Part shown: in pieces, positions 31,015 through 41,228 of the stretch
How positions within the stretch are numbered: position 1 is the first letter of the stretch
How the letters are laid out: each line of letters starts with the position of its first letter
Notes under the pieces: generated by a model
What the model saw: the letters and a program-made list of their open reading frames with translations, nothing else
Database searches by the model: none
Told to the model about the DNA's origin: nothing
Assembly: GCA_030374765.1 (NCBI GenBank)
Contig: JARGXX010000002.1
Location: forward strand, 434,001 to 498,000
DNA: 64,000 nt
Reading direction: 5' to 3'
DNA from: Agarophyton chilense
Taxonomy: Eukaryota > Rhodophyta > Florideophyceae > Gracilariales > Gracilariaceae
Program-made: the position numbers and the translations under genes

Positions 31015-31213
31015 ACTCCCCTTTCGTACAAATTAATACTTAGTCATAAATGCCAAGTTTCGCTCCGTATGCGCGAGCCGGAAGAGCATACTTTTACTAC
31101 GTCACCAATGCCTGTGCTACGCTGAGAGCCAACGCACAGTGTTCGCGCATTCGGTTTCAGGGGATGTAAATAAACAAATCAAGTACTGTAGCTTCGGCCA
31201 AATTGTGGAACAG

Positions 31214-31844
31214 CTATCGTTTCCCTTTCTTCTTCTTCTTTTGCGGGGCGGGAGCACCTTTGCCTTGTTTCGCAGGCGCCTTCTTGGTTGCCGACGCAGC
31301 CTTTTTCTTACTTTCAACTTGTCTTCTGTGCTCGGGAATCAGCTCAGCAACTTTCGCATAAAGCGTTCGTCCTGGTAAAAGAAATCGGCTGAAAGTTAGT
31401 AAGGTGGAGGAAGATCTATCGCAGGCAAAAGAGAAGATGCGTGCAAAGCCTACGATTTGGGATATCTGATCTGACCGGTTTTCCATCGTCATCAAATAAT
31501 CGCACTCTGATTCTTCCTCGTTGCCAGTAATCCCTGCAGTAGGCTTTGTAAGGTTCTAAAGCGGTTTGAAATCTTAGCAGAGTAGCGCAGTTAAACACTT
31601 CCTCCATGTTCGGCTTTTCGACGCATTTTTCCTTAGCAATTTTCCGACCCTGTAGCATAATTTCTTTCCATGTCAGATTCATCATCGTGCTTATAGGCTG
31701 AAGAATGCAGCCTGCCTGCCTTGAGAAACATACCTCTTTTTCTTTTCTTGTTTTGTCAATGTACGGAGGGTAAATCACGACCCATCGGGTATGGTCAACG
31801 TCAGGCCCATAACTTGCACCGAATAACACGGTCGGTCGGTTCAT
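31214..31844 (-). CDS. SRP19: signal recognition particle 19 kDa protein, three exons
   Basis: SRP19 binds the SRP RNA and organises the S domain for SRP54 binding in ER targeting. The exons run 31844-31734, 31649-31454 and 31371-31214, giving 154 residues in a continuous frame. Exon 1 reads RWVVIYPPYIDKTRKEKE and splices to GRKIAKEKCVEKP, matching the family's YPxYL...EGRRIxxxxAVExP. Exon 2 carries YWQRGRIRVRLFDDDGKP, the conserved RGRVRVxL segment. Exon 3 starts within DIPNRRTLYAKVAELIP, matching FPSRxxLxxxxAxxIP. It ends in a lysine-rich tail, as in other SRP19 proteins. Both introns are short with GT-AG ends. Without splicing, the frame would have an insertion and a wrong C-terminus, so the exon structure is well supported. 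Confidence 0.9.
31372..31453 (-). other. SRP19 intron 2 (82 bp) with a TACTAAC branch site
   Basis: On the minus strand, donor CCAAATC/GTAGGC and acceptor TTTACCAG/GACG. Splicing gives DIPNRRTLYAKV. TACTAAC, the strict yeast-type branch sequence, lies about 30 bases before the acceptor. Confidence 0.88.
31650..31733 (-). other. SRP19 intron 1 (84 bp)
   Basis: On the minus strand, donor AAAGAG/GTATGT and acceptor CTACAG/GGTCGG. Splicing joins KEKE to GRKIAKEK and restores the SRP19 signature. Confidence 0.88.
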
Positions 31845-32280
31845 GCTTCCTTCAAACGAAATCAATCGCTGGGCGTTTTCGATTTCTACGTGGGAACGAA
31901 CGGCGATTGAAGGACGGAATCTTTCTTTAAATCTAGATAAGAGGATGGCTTATGTATGTCGGATGTTATAGATTTCAAGAAACAGGTCCCAGCCGACGCA
32001 ATTCGGTGGGAATTGAGGGAAAGCCTGTACACTTCTTTGAGATGCGGATAAAGCAACTTGATTGATCAGAAATGAAACCCATGAAACCCTCCAAAGAAAA
32101 ATCTGCATTTTTCGCTGATGGCACGCTCAAGCTTCAACAGCGACACCCGCACCATCCCTTGCAATGGCGGCTGTGGGTGGGGTTTCCAGACCACAGGGAA
32201 TACTCCGGTAGAGAACCCCCCGTTAAAGCTCTGCTAGTGAGAAGGTAGATAGATAAACATGAGCTTTTGAACTTGAAAAT
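31845..32280. other. divergent intergenic region (SRP19 and USE1)
   Basis: 436 bases between two genes reading apart. No regulatory motif recognised. Confidence 0.6.
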
Positions 32281-33246
32281 ATGCATGGACCCACAATGAC
32301 GAATGCCCTAATTCCTGAGGCGCATCTCGGTGGCCACAACATTGGTATGGCGAGTGGGAGCACAACACAAAAACTAGAGAAAGATGAAGTGTTTTGGACA
32401 GAACTTGAAATACGACGCCTTGGAAATGTCGTTGCAGAAGGTATTAACGCAAGGAGATATATTGGCGATAGTAGTGGAGCACTGGAAGAACGAAAGCAGA
32501 TGCGGAACTACATCGAGGCCATGAAACGAAAATCCACTCGAGTCCTTCACCGAGCGGAACTGTATGCGCGAAGCGGGCACGCAGCCTGGCCAGGTATAGA
32601 CCCAACCATTACTGACCCCGTAAGCCTGGCGGAAGAGTACGTGCGAGTCGTGGAAAATTACGAAGCGGTTTTGTCCGAAGAAGAAAGTCGTGCAAAGCTA
32701 GTGCGAGCCGAGAATGTTGCTGACGCCGACAGTGGAGCCGTCAAGGATCTGGAAATTACCAGCGAAGACTGGGAGAACGCCGATGATCTTGCTTACAAAA
32801 AGGCACTTAAAAATGAACGAAACGATAACGAAGACTCAGAATCGGCTCGCAAGCGGCTTCTTGACACCGACGAGGGTCCACGACGGCGAAAGGCAGCTGC
32901 TGGCTCATCGCAAGTCAATCGAGCGAACTTGTCTAAAGAAGATGAGGAACTAATGGCGCGTCATCAACCGATTCAGGACGAATTAACTTCCAATCTTGTT
33001 GACCTAGTCGGTCAACTTAAAGAAAGCGTAACTAACAACAACAAAAAGTTAAAGAAAGATAGCGTGGTTTTGGACGAGACCGAAGACGCTGTTGACAAAA
33101 ACATAGCGGGAATTACAAAACACAGGTCTAATCTCAAGCAATATGGCGAGACAACAACAGTCTCTTGGTGGTTGATGATGATAGTCACAATTGTGATCCT
33201 AGTCATATTTGTTCTCCTCGTGATTCTTATGAGAATTCCCATCTAA
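32281..33246 (+). CDS. USE1: SNARE protein USE1 (retrograde Golgi-to-ER transport)
   Basis: USE1 is the ER-resident SNARE that works with syntaxin 18, SEC20 and SEC22 to receive COPI vesicles returning from the Golgi. An ATG at 32281 gives 321 residues. The N-terminal third is helical and charged. Residues about 226-290 form the SNARE coiled coil, beginning RHQPIQDELTSNLVDLVGQL and running through KLKKDSVVLDETEDAVDKNI to HRSNLKQYG. The USE1 hallmark of a coiled coil followed by a paired tryptophan at the membrane (WWLMM, from residue 296) is present, and the protein ends with a single hydrophobic anchor (about 296-318). The tail-anchored topology and the H-Q-x-x-Q-x-x-L start of the SNARE motif make USE1 more likely than BET1 or SEC20. 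Confidence 0.85.
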   Translation: MHGPTMTNALIPEAHLGGHNIGMASGSTTQKLEKDEVFWTELEIRRLGNVVAEGINARRYIGDSSGALEERKQMRNYIEAMKRKSTRVLHRAELYARSGHAAWPGIDPTITDPVSLAEEYVRVVENYEAVLSEEESRAKLVRAENVADADSGAVKDLEITSEDWENADDLAYKKALKNERNDNEDSESARKRLLDTDEGPRRRKAAAGSSQVNRANLSKEDEELMARHQPIQDELTSNLVDLVGQLKESVTNNNKKLKKDSVVLDETEDAVDKNIAGITKHRSNLKQYGETTTVSWWLMMIVTIVILVIFVLLVILMRIPI

Positions 33247-33745
33247 CAATCAATGTCATAACTTTTGACAGTCCTACCAAACTTAAAATAGACGCTGTCC
33301 GCAATAAGGCGGATGAAACTAAGATGGCATTTCCTCGATTTTTACTTTGCACGCGAATGGGTACGAACGAAGAATGTCGCAGCGCTGCAGTTCGGGTTCG
33401 ACTTTCTCATCCATGTTGGATCAAACTGCCGCCAACAAATCATCGTGAGAATGCTCTGACGACGTACCATGGTATCCGTAGTTCAGAATTTAATCGGCGC
33501 ACCGTCGTCTGTCGTATATACAAATAGCTGACGCGAGGATTCCAAATCCCACAACATTTGTTGTCTTGGAGAGTGTTGTCGAGAGTGACGCATTAGCAAT
33601 TCATGGATCTCCTTTCGCACGGGGCCACAAAGTCGTATAGCCCGTCTATACCCCAGTTTTCCGGCTATGAAGCTTGCTAGGCCAGAGGAAATAATGTTTC
33701 AGGTAGCTATTGGCGTTAATTGTGTGTAAATTACCGGTAGTGCAA
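33247..33745. other. convergent intergenic region (USE1 and EGY-like)
   Basis: It holds two 3' ends. No gene or repeat recognised. Confidence 0.6.
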
Positions 33746-35455
33746 CTAGTATTGCCCCAAGATATCACCAATCTGATCTGGAAACGGAATCAGAATAAGG
33801 AGCATGACAAAAAGTGCGGCTAGTCCAATGGCGGTGCGTGTGCCATCCGGTTCAATAATTTCGTTCTGGCAAGGATAGTCACTTTCTCTTTGAAAGAACA
33901 CGCACACAAGACCCCAGAACAAAAGAAGAGGAGAATTTCCAACGAGAGAACTGATTCCTTGTAGTAACAATGTGAAAGCTGTTGCCCTGCCCGCCACGAC
34001 CCGGCCGTAGAGGGATTGGACAATCCGTCCACCGTCTAGTCTTCCGATAGGCATTAGATTCAGAGCGTTAATTAACAAGCCGGTGTACCCGATGACAGCC
34101 AAGGGGTGAACGGCGATAGTTGCTTGTTCTCTTAATCCAGCCGGTAGAATGGCATCAGCCACTGTTCCAACAAGAACCGATGCATGAAACAAACTAGACG
34201 GGATTTGTGGGAACCAGTCCGCAATTTGTCCGCTTCCGGTGATCACAAGGCCAGCCACCAAAGCCACGAAACTCGTAATGGTTCCGGCTAACGGCCCCGC
34301 GACGGAGAAATCAAACATATCTTTTCTCAATCGCGGGTAACTCTCAAGCGGAGTAATAGTACCGTATGTGCCAATCTGTAGGCTTGGAATGAATAACGGA
34401 AGACCGACCTTGATTCCACGAGCGGCTGCTGCAACTCGATGACCTATCTCATGAAAAACAGAAATAGCTATCGCACCAGCGGAAATGGGAAGGGTAAGCA
34501 GCGCATCTTCTAGGCTCCCCTTTGCAATCTGAGTGATAACCTCCGGCGTAAGACCGAAGATTCCAATACCATACGAAAAGGTTGTAAAGCACGCGGCCGC
34601 CCCCAGCACTGCCGCAAATATAGCAGAAAATGTGTTTGTCCGGCTCGGTTTTGCCGCAGATGGTAGCGCAACTAAAACCGGTCGCTTATCATCGCCATCT
34701 GTAGAATCTTTTGGGTCGTACAGCAGAAATAGGCGTACACGCCCTGCTATCCCTTCTTTCTCAGCCAGCGCTTCAAGATCTTCGAGCAATTTATCGGCAC
34801 TTTGTCTCATGTTTCCCCGAAACACGACACGCTCATCGAAAGGGGATCTGTCAACGTCGGTCACAAAGAAAGTCTTCATTCCGCACAGTTTCTCTTTGAT
34901 AATTTCTATGTCCTTCTCAGACACGCGCGGAAACTCGGCGCTAAGAATCTCAGACAGCGAGCCAGCCGTTAGTTGCGGCGACGTAGTCGAGGCAGGTTTC
35001 TTTTCGACACTTTCTTCGGTCTTCTCTTCGTCGTAAGGGTTTTGCTTCTCAGCGGATGGGGGCGCCTTTCCCGCATCATGCGCATCCTTCAAGGTTTTCA
35101 TTTTATCCAACTCTAAACGCTTTCGATCTGCTTGCAACTCGGCACGCTCAAATTCCAAACGAGCCTTAGCAGCCATGAGTTCTAATCGCTCGGCCTCTAT
35201 ACGCGCAAGGCGTGCCTTTTCCTTCCGCTCTTCGGGCGTTAGAGTGCTGTTTGTAACAGCAGGCTCAGGACTTTCCTTGGGAAGTTGCGAGGGTGGAATT
35301 TGCGAGGGAGTAGATTGCGTAGTCTCTCCCTGTGCGCTGCATACAAGAGCATAATTAAGGGCGCGCGGACGAATAGGACGGCATACGCTGCGACGAAAGC
35401 GAGAGGGAGGACGGTAGAACGGAGATACGCTGAGAAAGGCCGGAAGGTTCAGCAT
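33746..35455 (-). CDS. plastid site-2 protease of the EGY family (intramembrane zinc metalloprotease)
   Basis: EGY proteins are multi-pass M50 proteases of plastid membranes; EGY1 of Arabidopsis is needed for chloroplast development. An ATG at 35455 gives 569 residues. The first 40 residues are rich in S, R, P and F without acids, as in a plastid transit peptide. Residues about 75-125 are a long charged coiled coil. The zinc motif HEIGH is at 335-339, and the second motif reads NLMPIGRLDGGRI with D474 as the third metal ligand. Seven or eight hydrophobic segments follow residue 285. The GTYG-T-P-E-S pattern (IGTYGTITPLESYP) between the two motifs is typical of the plant EGY/cyanobacterial branch and not of animal S2P. 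It diverges from the transporter gene across 1.1 kb. Confidence 0.88.
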   Translation of the reverse strand: MLNLPAFLSVSPFYRPPSRFRRSVCRPIRPRALNYALVCSAQGETTQSTPSQIPPSQLPKESPEPAVTNSTLTPEERKEKARLARIEAERLELMAAKARLEFERAELQADRKRLELDKMKTLKDAHDAGKAPPSAEKQNPYDEEKTEESVEKKPASTTSPQLTAGSLSEILSAEFPRVSEKDIEIIKEKLCGMKTFFVTDVDRSPFDERVVFRGNMRQSADKLLEDLEALAEKEGIAGRVRLFLLYDPKDSTDGDDKRPVLVALPSAAKPSRTNTFSAIFAAVLGAAACFTTFSYGIGIFGLTPEVITQIAKGSLEDALLTLPISAGAIAISVFHEIGHRVAAAARGIKVGLPLFIPSLQIGTYGTITPLESYPRLRKDMFDFSVAGPLAGTITSFVALVAGLVITGSGQIADWFPQIPSSLFHASVLVGTVADAILPAGLREQATIAVHPLAVIGYTGLLINALNLMPIGRLDGGRIVQSLYGRVVAGRATAFTLLLQGISSLVGNSPLLLFWGLVCVFFQRESDYPCQNEIIEPDGTRTAIGLAALFVMLLILIPFPDQIGDILGQY

Positions 35456-36565
35456 GGTAGATTGTTCGAAGGGGACAGAAACGAGTGATCTGAGCGACAG
35501 GACGACGCAGGGAAGCGACGAAAAGTGGCGAGTGGCGAGTGGCGGGTGGCGGTTGGAGGGAAGAAGGCTTTAATTACGTTGATAACTAGCAGCGCGTGGT
35601 GAGTGTTTGCAAATGGGAAGGAGATTTGCTCATAACGTCAAGTCCCGGGCAGGTTAGAGTCCAAGAGATCATTGGGCAGCTGCGATATCTGCAACGTTCT
35701 CTGATTGCGTCCGCACTCGACGTGCCCCGCGTAAATTTTTGTGTTTGGGGCGATACTCGCTCTGGATTTGCCTATGACTTACAGCTCCTACCTTTACAGT
35801 GGATCACACATCATGTGAAGATGCTCAGAGTCATGGAGCTGAAGTGCATCACGCTCCCTTCGCGCTACACTAACTACAACGGTACCCCTTCGACGAAAAA
35901 GGGTGACTCCCTGTCCAGGCATGGGATACAGATGCCGCATCGCGAAGCTCAACAAAGGCTACGGGTTACTTCTTCAAGTGGGCGCTGTTTCTAGCACTCT
36001 TAAGAAGAGTTCTGCACATTGCCCATCGCCGAAGAGCTCGCTGGGCTGAATCCGCGGCTGTATCGACGCGCGATCACCCACCACGAACCTCTTCTCTTTT
36101 CCATCGACACTTGAGCTCAACACTAGCTCTCGACCACTCAAATAACAGAAGTTACGGAACCACTTTGGTACCGTACGTGCTACCGAGCATGCGCTTCGTA
36201 GAAAGAAACGATGAACAAGAGGCGAGACAGTGAAGTTAGATTGCTTCCTTCGTAGATTGCCACCCTTGGGCCAAAATCCTACGTGTAGTGAGCAGAGGGC
36301 AGGACTGTCACAAGTGCTTTAGCGACGCATTGGCCACCGGTGCTCTGCTCAACAGAACAACTCATACAAACTTATCAAACAGCACATTCCAACACGTGTA
36401 AAGGTACAGTCGGACCGCCACCTCACCAAGCGCCGCACTGAACTGAAATCCACAAGCCACCGTCAGCATGCTTGTCCCTCTTCTTCACAGTGTAGTCTGC
36501 CGTCGCTTCTCATAACAACGCAGCATCAGTGCCCTCTCCATCCATCCCTTTCCGCATCCCCAGAA
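35456..36565. other. divergent intergenic region with a short tandem repeat
   Basis: 1.1 kb between the EGY-like gene and the transporter. It contains a small GTGGCGA-type tandem repeat (about 35524-35552). No further gene could be supported. Confidence 0.6.
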
Positions 36566-37633
36566 ATGAAGGTGGTATCACTGGCTGCTGAAAAGTTGGA
36601 AGATTCTCCATCCAAATCCGATGCTGGTATCGTTCCATCCCCACCGGGAAAACCGCCGTACGTCGTTCTGTTCTATATTATATGCTGGTTTACAGCAAAT
36701 GGCACTACCGTCTTGTTCAACAAGTACATCTTCAAAACTATGCAATTTACAAATCCTCTATGTCTTACCCTCATTCACATGGTTACACAGAGTATACTGG
36801 CACATCTCACTATCGACTATTTCAAAACTGTCGACAAAGTTCGTGTCGATCCTGTAGACTATTACTCAAAGCTTCTCGTAATTGCTTTTGTGTTTTGCAC
36901 CAACATTTGTCTCGGTAACATCAGCTTGCGCTTTGTCCCCGTGTCATTCATGCAAACTATCAAGTCACTCACACCTGTCTGCACTGCCTTGCTCCAGTAT
37001 CTCGTTTTTCGATCGAGACTGCGTACATCTGCTCTCATGGCACTTGTTCCTATTAGCGGTGGCGTCGCTCTCGCATCTGTAACGGAGCTTGAGTTCCATC
37101 TCGGCGGTTTTATTGCCGCCCTTGCGGCCTGCTTTCTCACTGGTTTAAAGTTTGTACTCAGCTCGCAGATGCTTGCTGGGCGTTACAAGCTAGATAGTAT
37201 TAATCTGCTCTACTACATGGCTCCACCTTCAGCTGCCCTCTTGTTGCCCATTGTTCTCCTCGTTGAGAAGAACGGCGTCTTGGCGTGGTTTCTCAGTCCC
37301 GAAAGAACGTCGCGAGATTTTCTGTTTCTATTGCTCAGTGGTGTTATCTCCTTCATTCTGAACGTAACCTTGTTCATCGTTCTGAAGGCTACTTCATCGG
37401 TTACAGTTACTGTTGCTGGTAACATCAAGACAGTTCTCGTCATCGGTATCAGTATCCTTATTTTCCAGAATGCAGTCACTTGGGTCAATCTGATGGGCTG
37501 CATGATCGCCATTTCGGGATGTTGCTGGTACGGTCTCATTAAGGATAAGTGGGCTACGATGGGTACGTTTAATGTCGGAAAGAGTTCTGCAATTTATCAA
37601 CCGGTTGAAAAGTTGGAAAAGCACCCCCAATAG
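36566..37633 (+). CDS. triose-phosphate/nucleotide-sugar transporter family protein (SLC35-like)
   Basis: An ATG at 36566 gives 355 residues with about ten hydrophobic segments. This is the drug/metabolite transporter fold of the TPT/NST family, which exchanges phosphorylated sugars or nucleotide sugars across Golgi, ER or plastid membranes. Signatures include NKYIFKTMQFTNPLCLTLIH near residue 52, SFMQTIKSLTPVCTALLQYL near 130 and TVAGNIKTVLVIGISILIF near 285; the last contains the conserved V-x-G-x-x-K motif found before the final helices. There is no long transit peptide: the N-terminus is only about 30 polar residues before the first helix. A Golgi or ER nucleotide-sugar transporter is therefore more likely than a plastid inner-envelope phosphate translocator. 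The substrate cannot be told from sequence alone. Confidence 0.82.
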   Translation: MKVVSLAAEKLEDSPSKSDAGIVPSPPGKPPYVVLFYIICWFTANGTTVLFNKYIFKTMQFTNPLCLTLIHMVTQSILAHLTIDYFKTVDKVRVDPVDYYSKLLVIAFVFCTNICLGNISLRFVPVSFMQTIKSLTPVCTALLQYLVFRSRLRTSALMALVPISGGVALASVTELEFHLGGFIAALAACFLTGLKFVLSSQMLAGRYKLDSINLLYYMAPPSAALLLPIVLLVEKNGVLAWFLSPERTSRDFLFLLLSGVISFILNVTLFIVLKATSSVTVTVAGNIKTVLVIGISILIFQNAVTWVNLMGCMIAISGCCWYGLIKDKWATMGTFNVGKSSAIYQPVEKLEKHPQ

Positions 37634-38639
37634 ATATGTCACTACTCAGCTTATTCTTTACTCCCGAGTTGCAAAGGGCAGTGAGGAATTATGGTGTCAA
37701 GTGCAGAGTTTTTGATCATCGACACTTGCTTCGAAGGCAACAAGAGACCGGATGCGCTCCGGTCATGGAGCGATGGTATGATTTCATGAAGGACAACCAG
37801 GTTGATCGCCAGCTGCCTTTGCATATTTTGTTCTTTCTTGTACCTTTTAATATCACTTTGCGAGTGAATCGCAAACTTTTCCCCTGACCCACACTCTTTC
37901 TGAACTGATCTGGCAGAGCCTCAACCTCAGTCAACAGTTTTGTAAATTCAAAGTGTGATTTCGGCTGCATCCCTTTTCCTTTTCACGGCTCGAATAGCAG
38001 CCTGTCAGCACAGCGACCATAATGACAACTAGGGAAGCTTCTATTTCACTATAGTTGTGGCAGCGGACAGAAGGGGATACTTCGTACAATGATTTTACGC
38101 CCATGCTTCATGCCGTACTAAGTTGCATTGCTACAAAAATGTGGAGAGGCAAAGAATGGAAGGATGACTATGGAGCGGCGGGCAACGACCACAGAGTGAA
38201 GACTAAACTCAGTAGAGCAGCGTCACAGGTAATGGGGTTGAGGTGAGTCATGGCGTTGCTGCTGATCTATATGAGATTTGTCAGTCTATTTCTTGCAACC
38301 AGGAACACCACAAGACCTCCTTTCACAATGGCGATATGTACTAGTCAAAATATTTCTGTTAGGGCTACGCCCACGAAGTTAAGAGCGGTGGATAGCAGGG
38401 AATTCTTGAGAATATACACCTACAGCTTCGACCCGAGTTTTTCTTAGAGAAAATGGAAGATTTTTTGCAATGAGGGTTGGTTATGCTTTCAGATAAAAGG
38501 AAGTGTTTTGATTTATAAATCTTTGTCGTTGAACTTTTGCCATTTTCGAAGTTATTGGGATATCCTTTACAACTCGGCATGTCTCCGGAGCCACCCGACG
38601 TCGTACATCAGAGTACATCAGAAACCTACAGTTCTTGTG
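37634..38639. other. convergent intergenic region
   Basis: 1 kb between two converging genes. An 83-codon frame begins three bases after the transporter stop but has no motif and is probably 3' UTR. Confidence 0.55.
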
Positions 38640-40508
38640 CTACGGCCGAACGGATCCAGACTCTTGCAGCTTATCGGACTTGAACATCTTGAGGTACAGC
38701 CTGGCTGGACCTACAATCAATGTATAGGCACAGATCCCGGTGAAAAGACCAACGTATTCGAACACATCCGTGAGAAACTCCGGCAGCGAAGTTGTCGGGC
38801 GACGAGACACGAGCACTGTATCAAAAGTCGCAAAGTCTACTGACACATTGAAGCGCGCAAAACGACCCACAGACACAAACAGCTTCTTAGGACCTGCAAT
38901 TATTTTCTTGACATACCTTGGTTGCTCATTGTCCTCTTCCCTCGTTAGGAGTAGAACATCGCGATGGTTTTCCCTGAGAGAACCTACAAAATCATGTGGT
39001 TTTGGAGACCTATCTTTCCCAGTGTCAAGGACGAAAAGGTTTACGCCTATACGCTGTTCATCAGAAGCTCCTCTCTTTGCGTTCCTAATGATGTCTAGTA
39101 CCATAGCGCGATTCGAACTTTGCTCAGTAAACGGATTGATAACTTCTGTCTGTGTCTCAAGGTAATATTCGTCATTGCTCAGTCGCACCCACGGATCTAT
39201 TCGAGAAAAATCAAACCCATATCGAATCTGGGTCCCGGGCTGTACTGGAAAAAAGAAACCTGAGAAAAAATAGATGTTACAGTATATTGCAGCTTGTGTT
39301 GCAGCGAGAACTTCCGGGCTGCCTCGGAGATGATCGAACCCATTGTTTTTCACATAATCAGCATCTGGAGCGTCAAAGATGGTTATGATTTTCTCTTCCA
39401 ACAACCTATCCCAATGGGTCTCAATGCTGAATCTCATATTTGCCTTCAGCCATCCTGCAATGACCATTGAAGGATTGAAACAATACTCCATATCATATGA
39501 AATGGCTGACTCAAAGGTAACGGCTCCGAGTGACCTATACTTAGCTCTTTCTGCGTTGAGGAAAATAGGCTTCTTTTGACCAACTCTCAAACACGAATAG
39601 CATAAACGGTTTGGATCAGCTTCCCCATTCAGTGCACTCACAATTCTTTTCTTGGAAATGTACCGCATATTCTCTGAGCAATACTCGGGGTTTCCGAGCA
39701 AACTGGGCTCCGAAACAAGTTCCTTTGTCTTGGGGTACGTAATGGTTTCATCATTGTCAAGGTTTGTGTAACTCCGAAGTCCAAACAGAGTTTCCCCGGC
39801 GTATTCTTCTCTTGTAAGGTTTTCAAACGCAGGCAAGAAGGGGAATTCTGAACAAAGGTGAATAATAGGCATCTGAAGTCGCTCGTTGCGGATGACAGTG
39901 CTTGTTATCGCTGGTTTGGCCTGAGCATACCAGAAGTCCGCAACTAAGAAACCAAGAGCGACTATCAGTCCGATTATAGCAAAAAGCCAAGCACACTTTG
40001 ATACACAAGATCTTTGCTCGGCTTCGGTGACCTCCTGTACTCCTTCAAAATCTCCTTTCATAAGACTTACAAATCGAGAAGGTGGATTGGATGCCCATGT
40101 TACTTTCTGCCTGTTTTGATTGCTCTTTTCTTCTTGATATCGGTTCCATCTGTCTTCTTCCATCTCCAGGTATACTGGATCGTACGAAAGAGTGAGCTGT
40201 TCGGCAATTCGTTCAGCTTCCAGAATCCGATCCTCGTCGTATGTTCTAATTGCTTGCATCAAAGAGGCTCGGGCACTTTCCAACTGCCTCTCCATGCGAT
40301 TCACGTTCTCGTTTTGACTTCGTTTCTTTTCCATTATATTGTGAAGATTTTCAATCATGCGCACGGTCTGAAGCACGCCTGATCCAATGCGAAGGGATGC
40401 TTTGTATTGCTCAGATATGTACAGGGAACGCTGGGTAAGCTCTTCTCGAGCGAGCTTCAGAACCTTGGCATTCTTAACAGCAGGGCTGATTTCACCGTTT
40501 TCAAGCAT
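38640..40508 (-). CDS. two-pass membrane protein resembling DEG/ENaC (amiloride-sensitive channel) family
   Basis: The first ATG (40508) gives 622 residues. A long cytosolic helical N-terminus (1-165) precedes TM1 at about 173-193 (AWLFAIIGLIVALGFLVADF). Just after it, residues 213-224 read MPIIHLCSEFPF, which resembles the FPAVTICNxNPF segment that follows TM1 in ASIC/ENaC channels. A large cysteine-containing domain of about 370 residues (CYSCLRVG, EYCFNPSM) follows. A second hydrophobic segment near 586-605 reads VGLFTGICAYTLIVG, close to the GLFIGASILTxxE of TM2 and its selectivity filter. Topology, order and spacing fit DEG/ENaC. Overall similarity is low, so another two-pass family remains possible. 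A cation channel function is inference. Confidence 0.6.
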   Translation of the reverse strand: MLENGEISPAVKNAKVLKLAREELTQRSLYISEQYKASLRIGSGVLQTVRMIENLHNIMEKKRSQNENVNRMERQLESARASLMQAIRTYDEDRILEAERIAEQLTLSYDPVYLEMEEDRWNRYQEEKSNQNRQKVTWASNPPSRFVSLMKGDFEGVQEVTEAEQRSCVSKCAWLFAIIGLIVALGFLVADFWYAQAKPAITSTVIRNERLQMPIIHLCSEFPFLPAFENLTREEYAGETLFGLRSYTNLDNDETITYPKTKELVSEPSLLGNPEYCSENMRYISKKRIVSALNGEADPNRLCYSCLRVGQKKPIFLNAERAKYRSLGAVTFESAISYDMEYCFNPSMVIAGWLKANMRFSIETHWDRLLEEKIITIFDAPDADYVKNNGFDHLRGSPEVLAATQAAIYCNIYFFSGFFFPVQPGTQIRYGFDFSRIDPWVRLSNDEYYLETQTEVINPFTEQSSNRAMVLDIIRNAKRGASDEQRIGVNLFVLDTGKDRSPKPHDFVGSLRENHRDVLLLTREEDNEQPRYVKKIIAGPKKLFVSVGRFARFNVSVDFATFDTVLVSRRPTTSLPEFLTDVFEYVGLFTGICAYTLIVGPARLYLKMFKSDKLQESGSVRP

Positions 40509-41228
40509 GGTATTCAAAAAGACGTGCTTCCCCTCTTGTTCGAGACAGGGCTACGGGTTGAAAACCGTTCTCTGAGTTTTCAGGACAGGTCAAAGGCGTA
40601 TCCTTAGTCAACGACGACTAAATAACCAAGCAGTCCTATCGCAATGAGATTTTACCGTCGAGACTTCCTAGAAACAAAATGTGGCGGTCTAAGCATGGAG
40701 TTCCGATGACATTTATACGGAGTCAGCGATATGGAAGCCTGTTCAATGTGATTCACGTATAAAGCAAAGCGCGAAAGAGCTGAAACCATGGCATTTTTAT
40801 AAATGCCGCTAGTTCATTAAAATTGTGGATTTCAATGCTTGTTCACATGAAGTATCGCGGTGCAAAAGGAGGATATCCTCGCGCCACGAAATTCCGCATC
40901 GTCCGTACTACGAATCTTTCAGGCTTTCATATCACAGAATCGACTTCTCGTACACAATTCAAAAGAAATTATAGCAAGGCAGGCCTGTTATCATCAAATA
41001 GCGCACTAAAAAAAGCTTTGCATCATTCTCTGCAGCTTGAAAACATACAAGTTCCTTATCTGGGGCAATAAACGTAAAGTAAAAACAAAAATAGGCTGGA
41101 GTCGACAAGTTTCCTTCAAACTTTCTCAACATGAAAGTGGTTTTGTCAAGTTGACGCACAGCCAATACTGAAACCGAGATTTCACTCAATCTGACGCAAG
41201 AACAATAACACTGACAAGCCAAAGTACG
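40509..41228. other. no gene recognised
   Basis: Upstream region of the channel-like gene, up to the pogo transposon. Short frames only. Confidence 0.5.

Noticed and set aside
37636-37887. 83-codon frame starting three bases after the transporter stop
   Set aside because: It has no motif and sits in the expected 3' UTR between converging genes.
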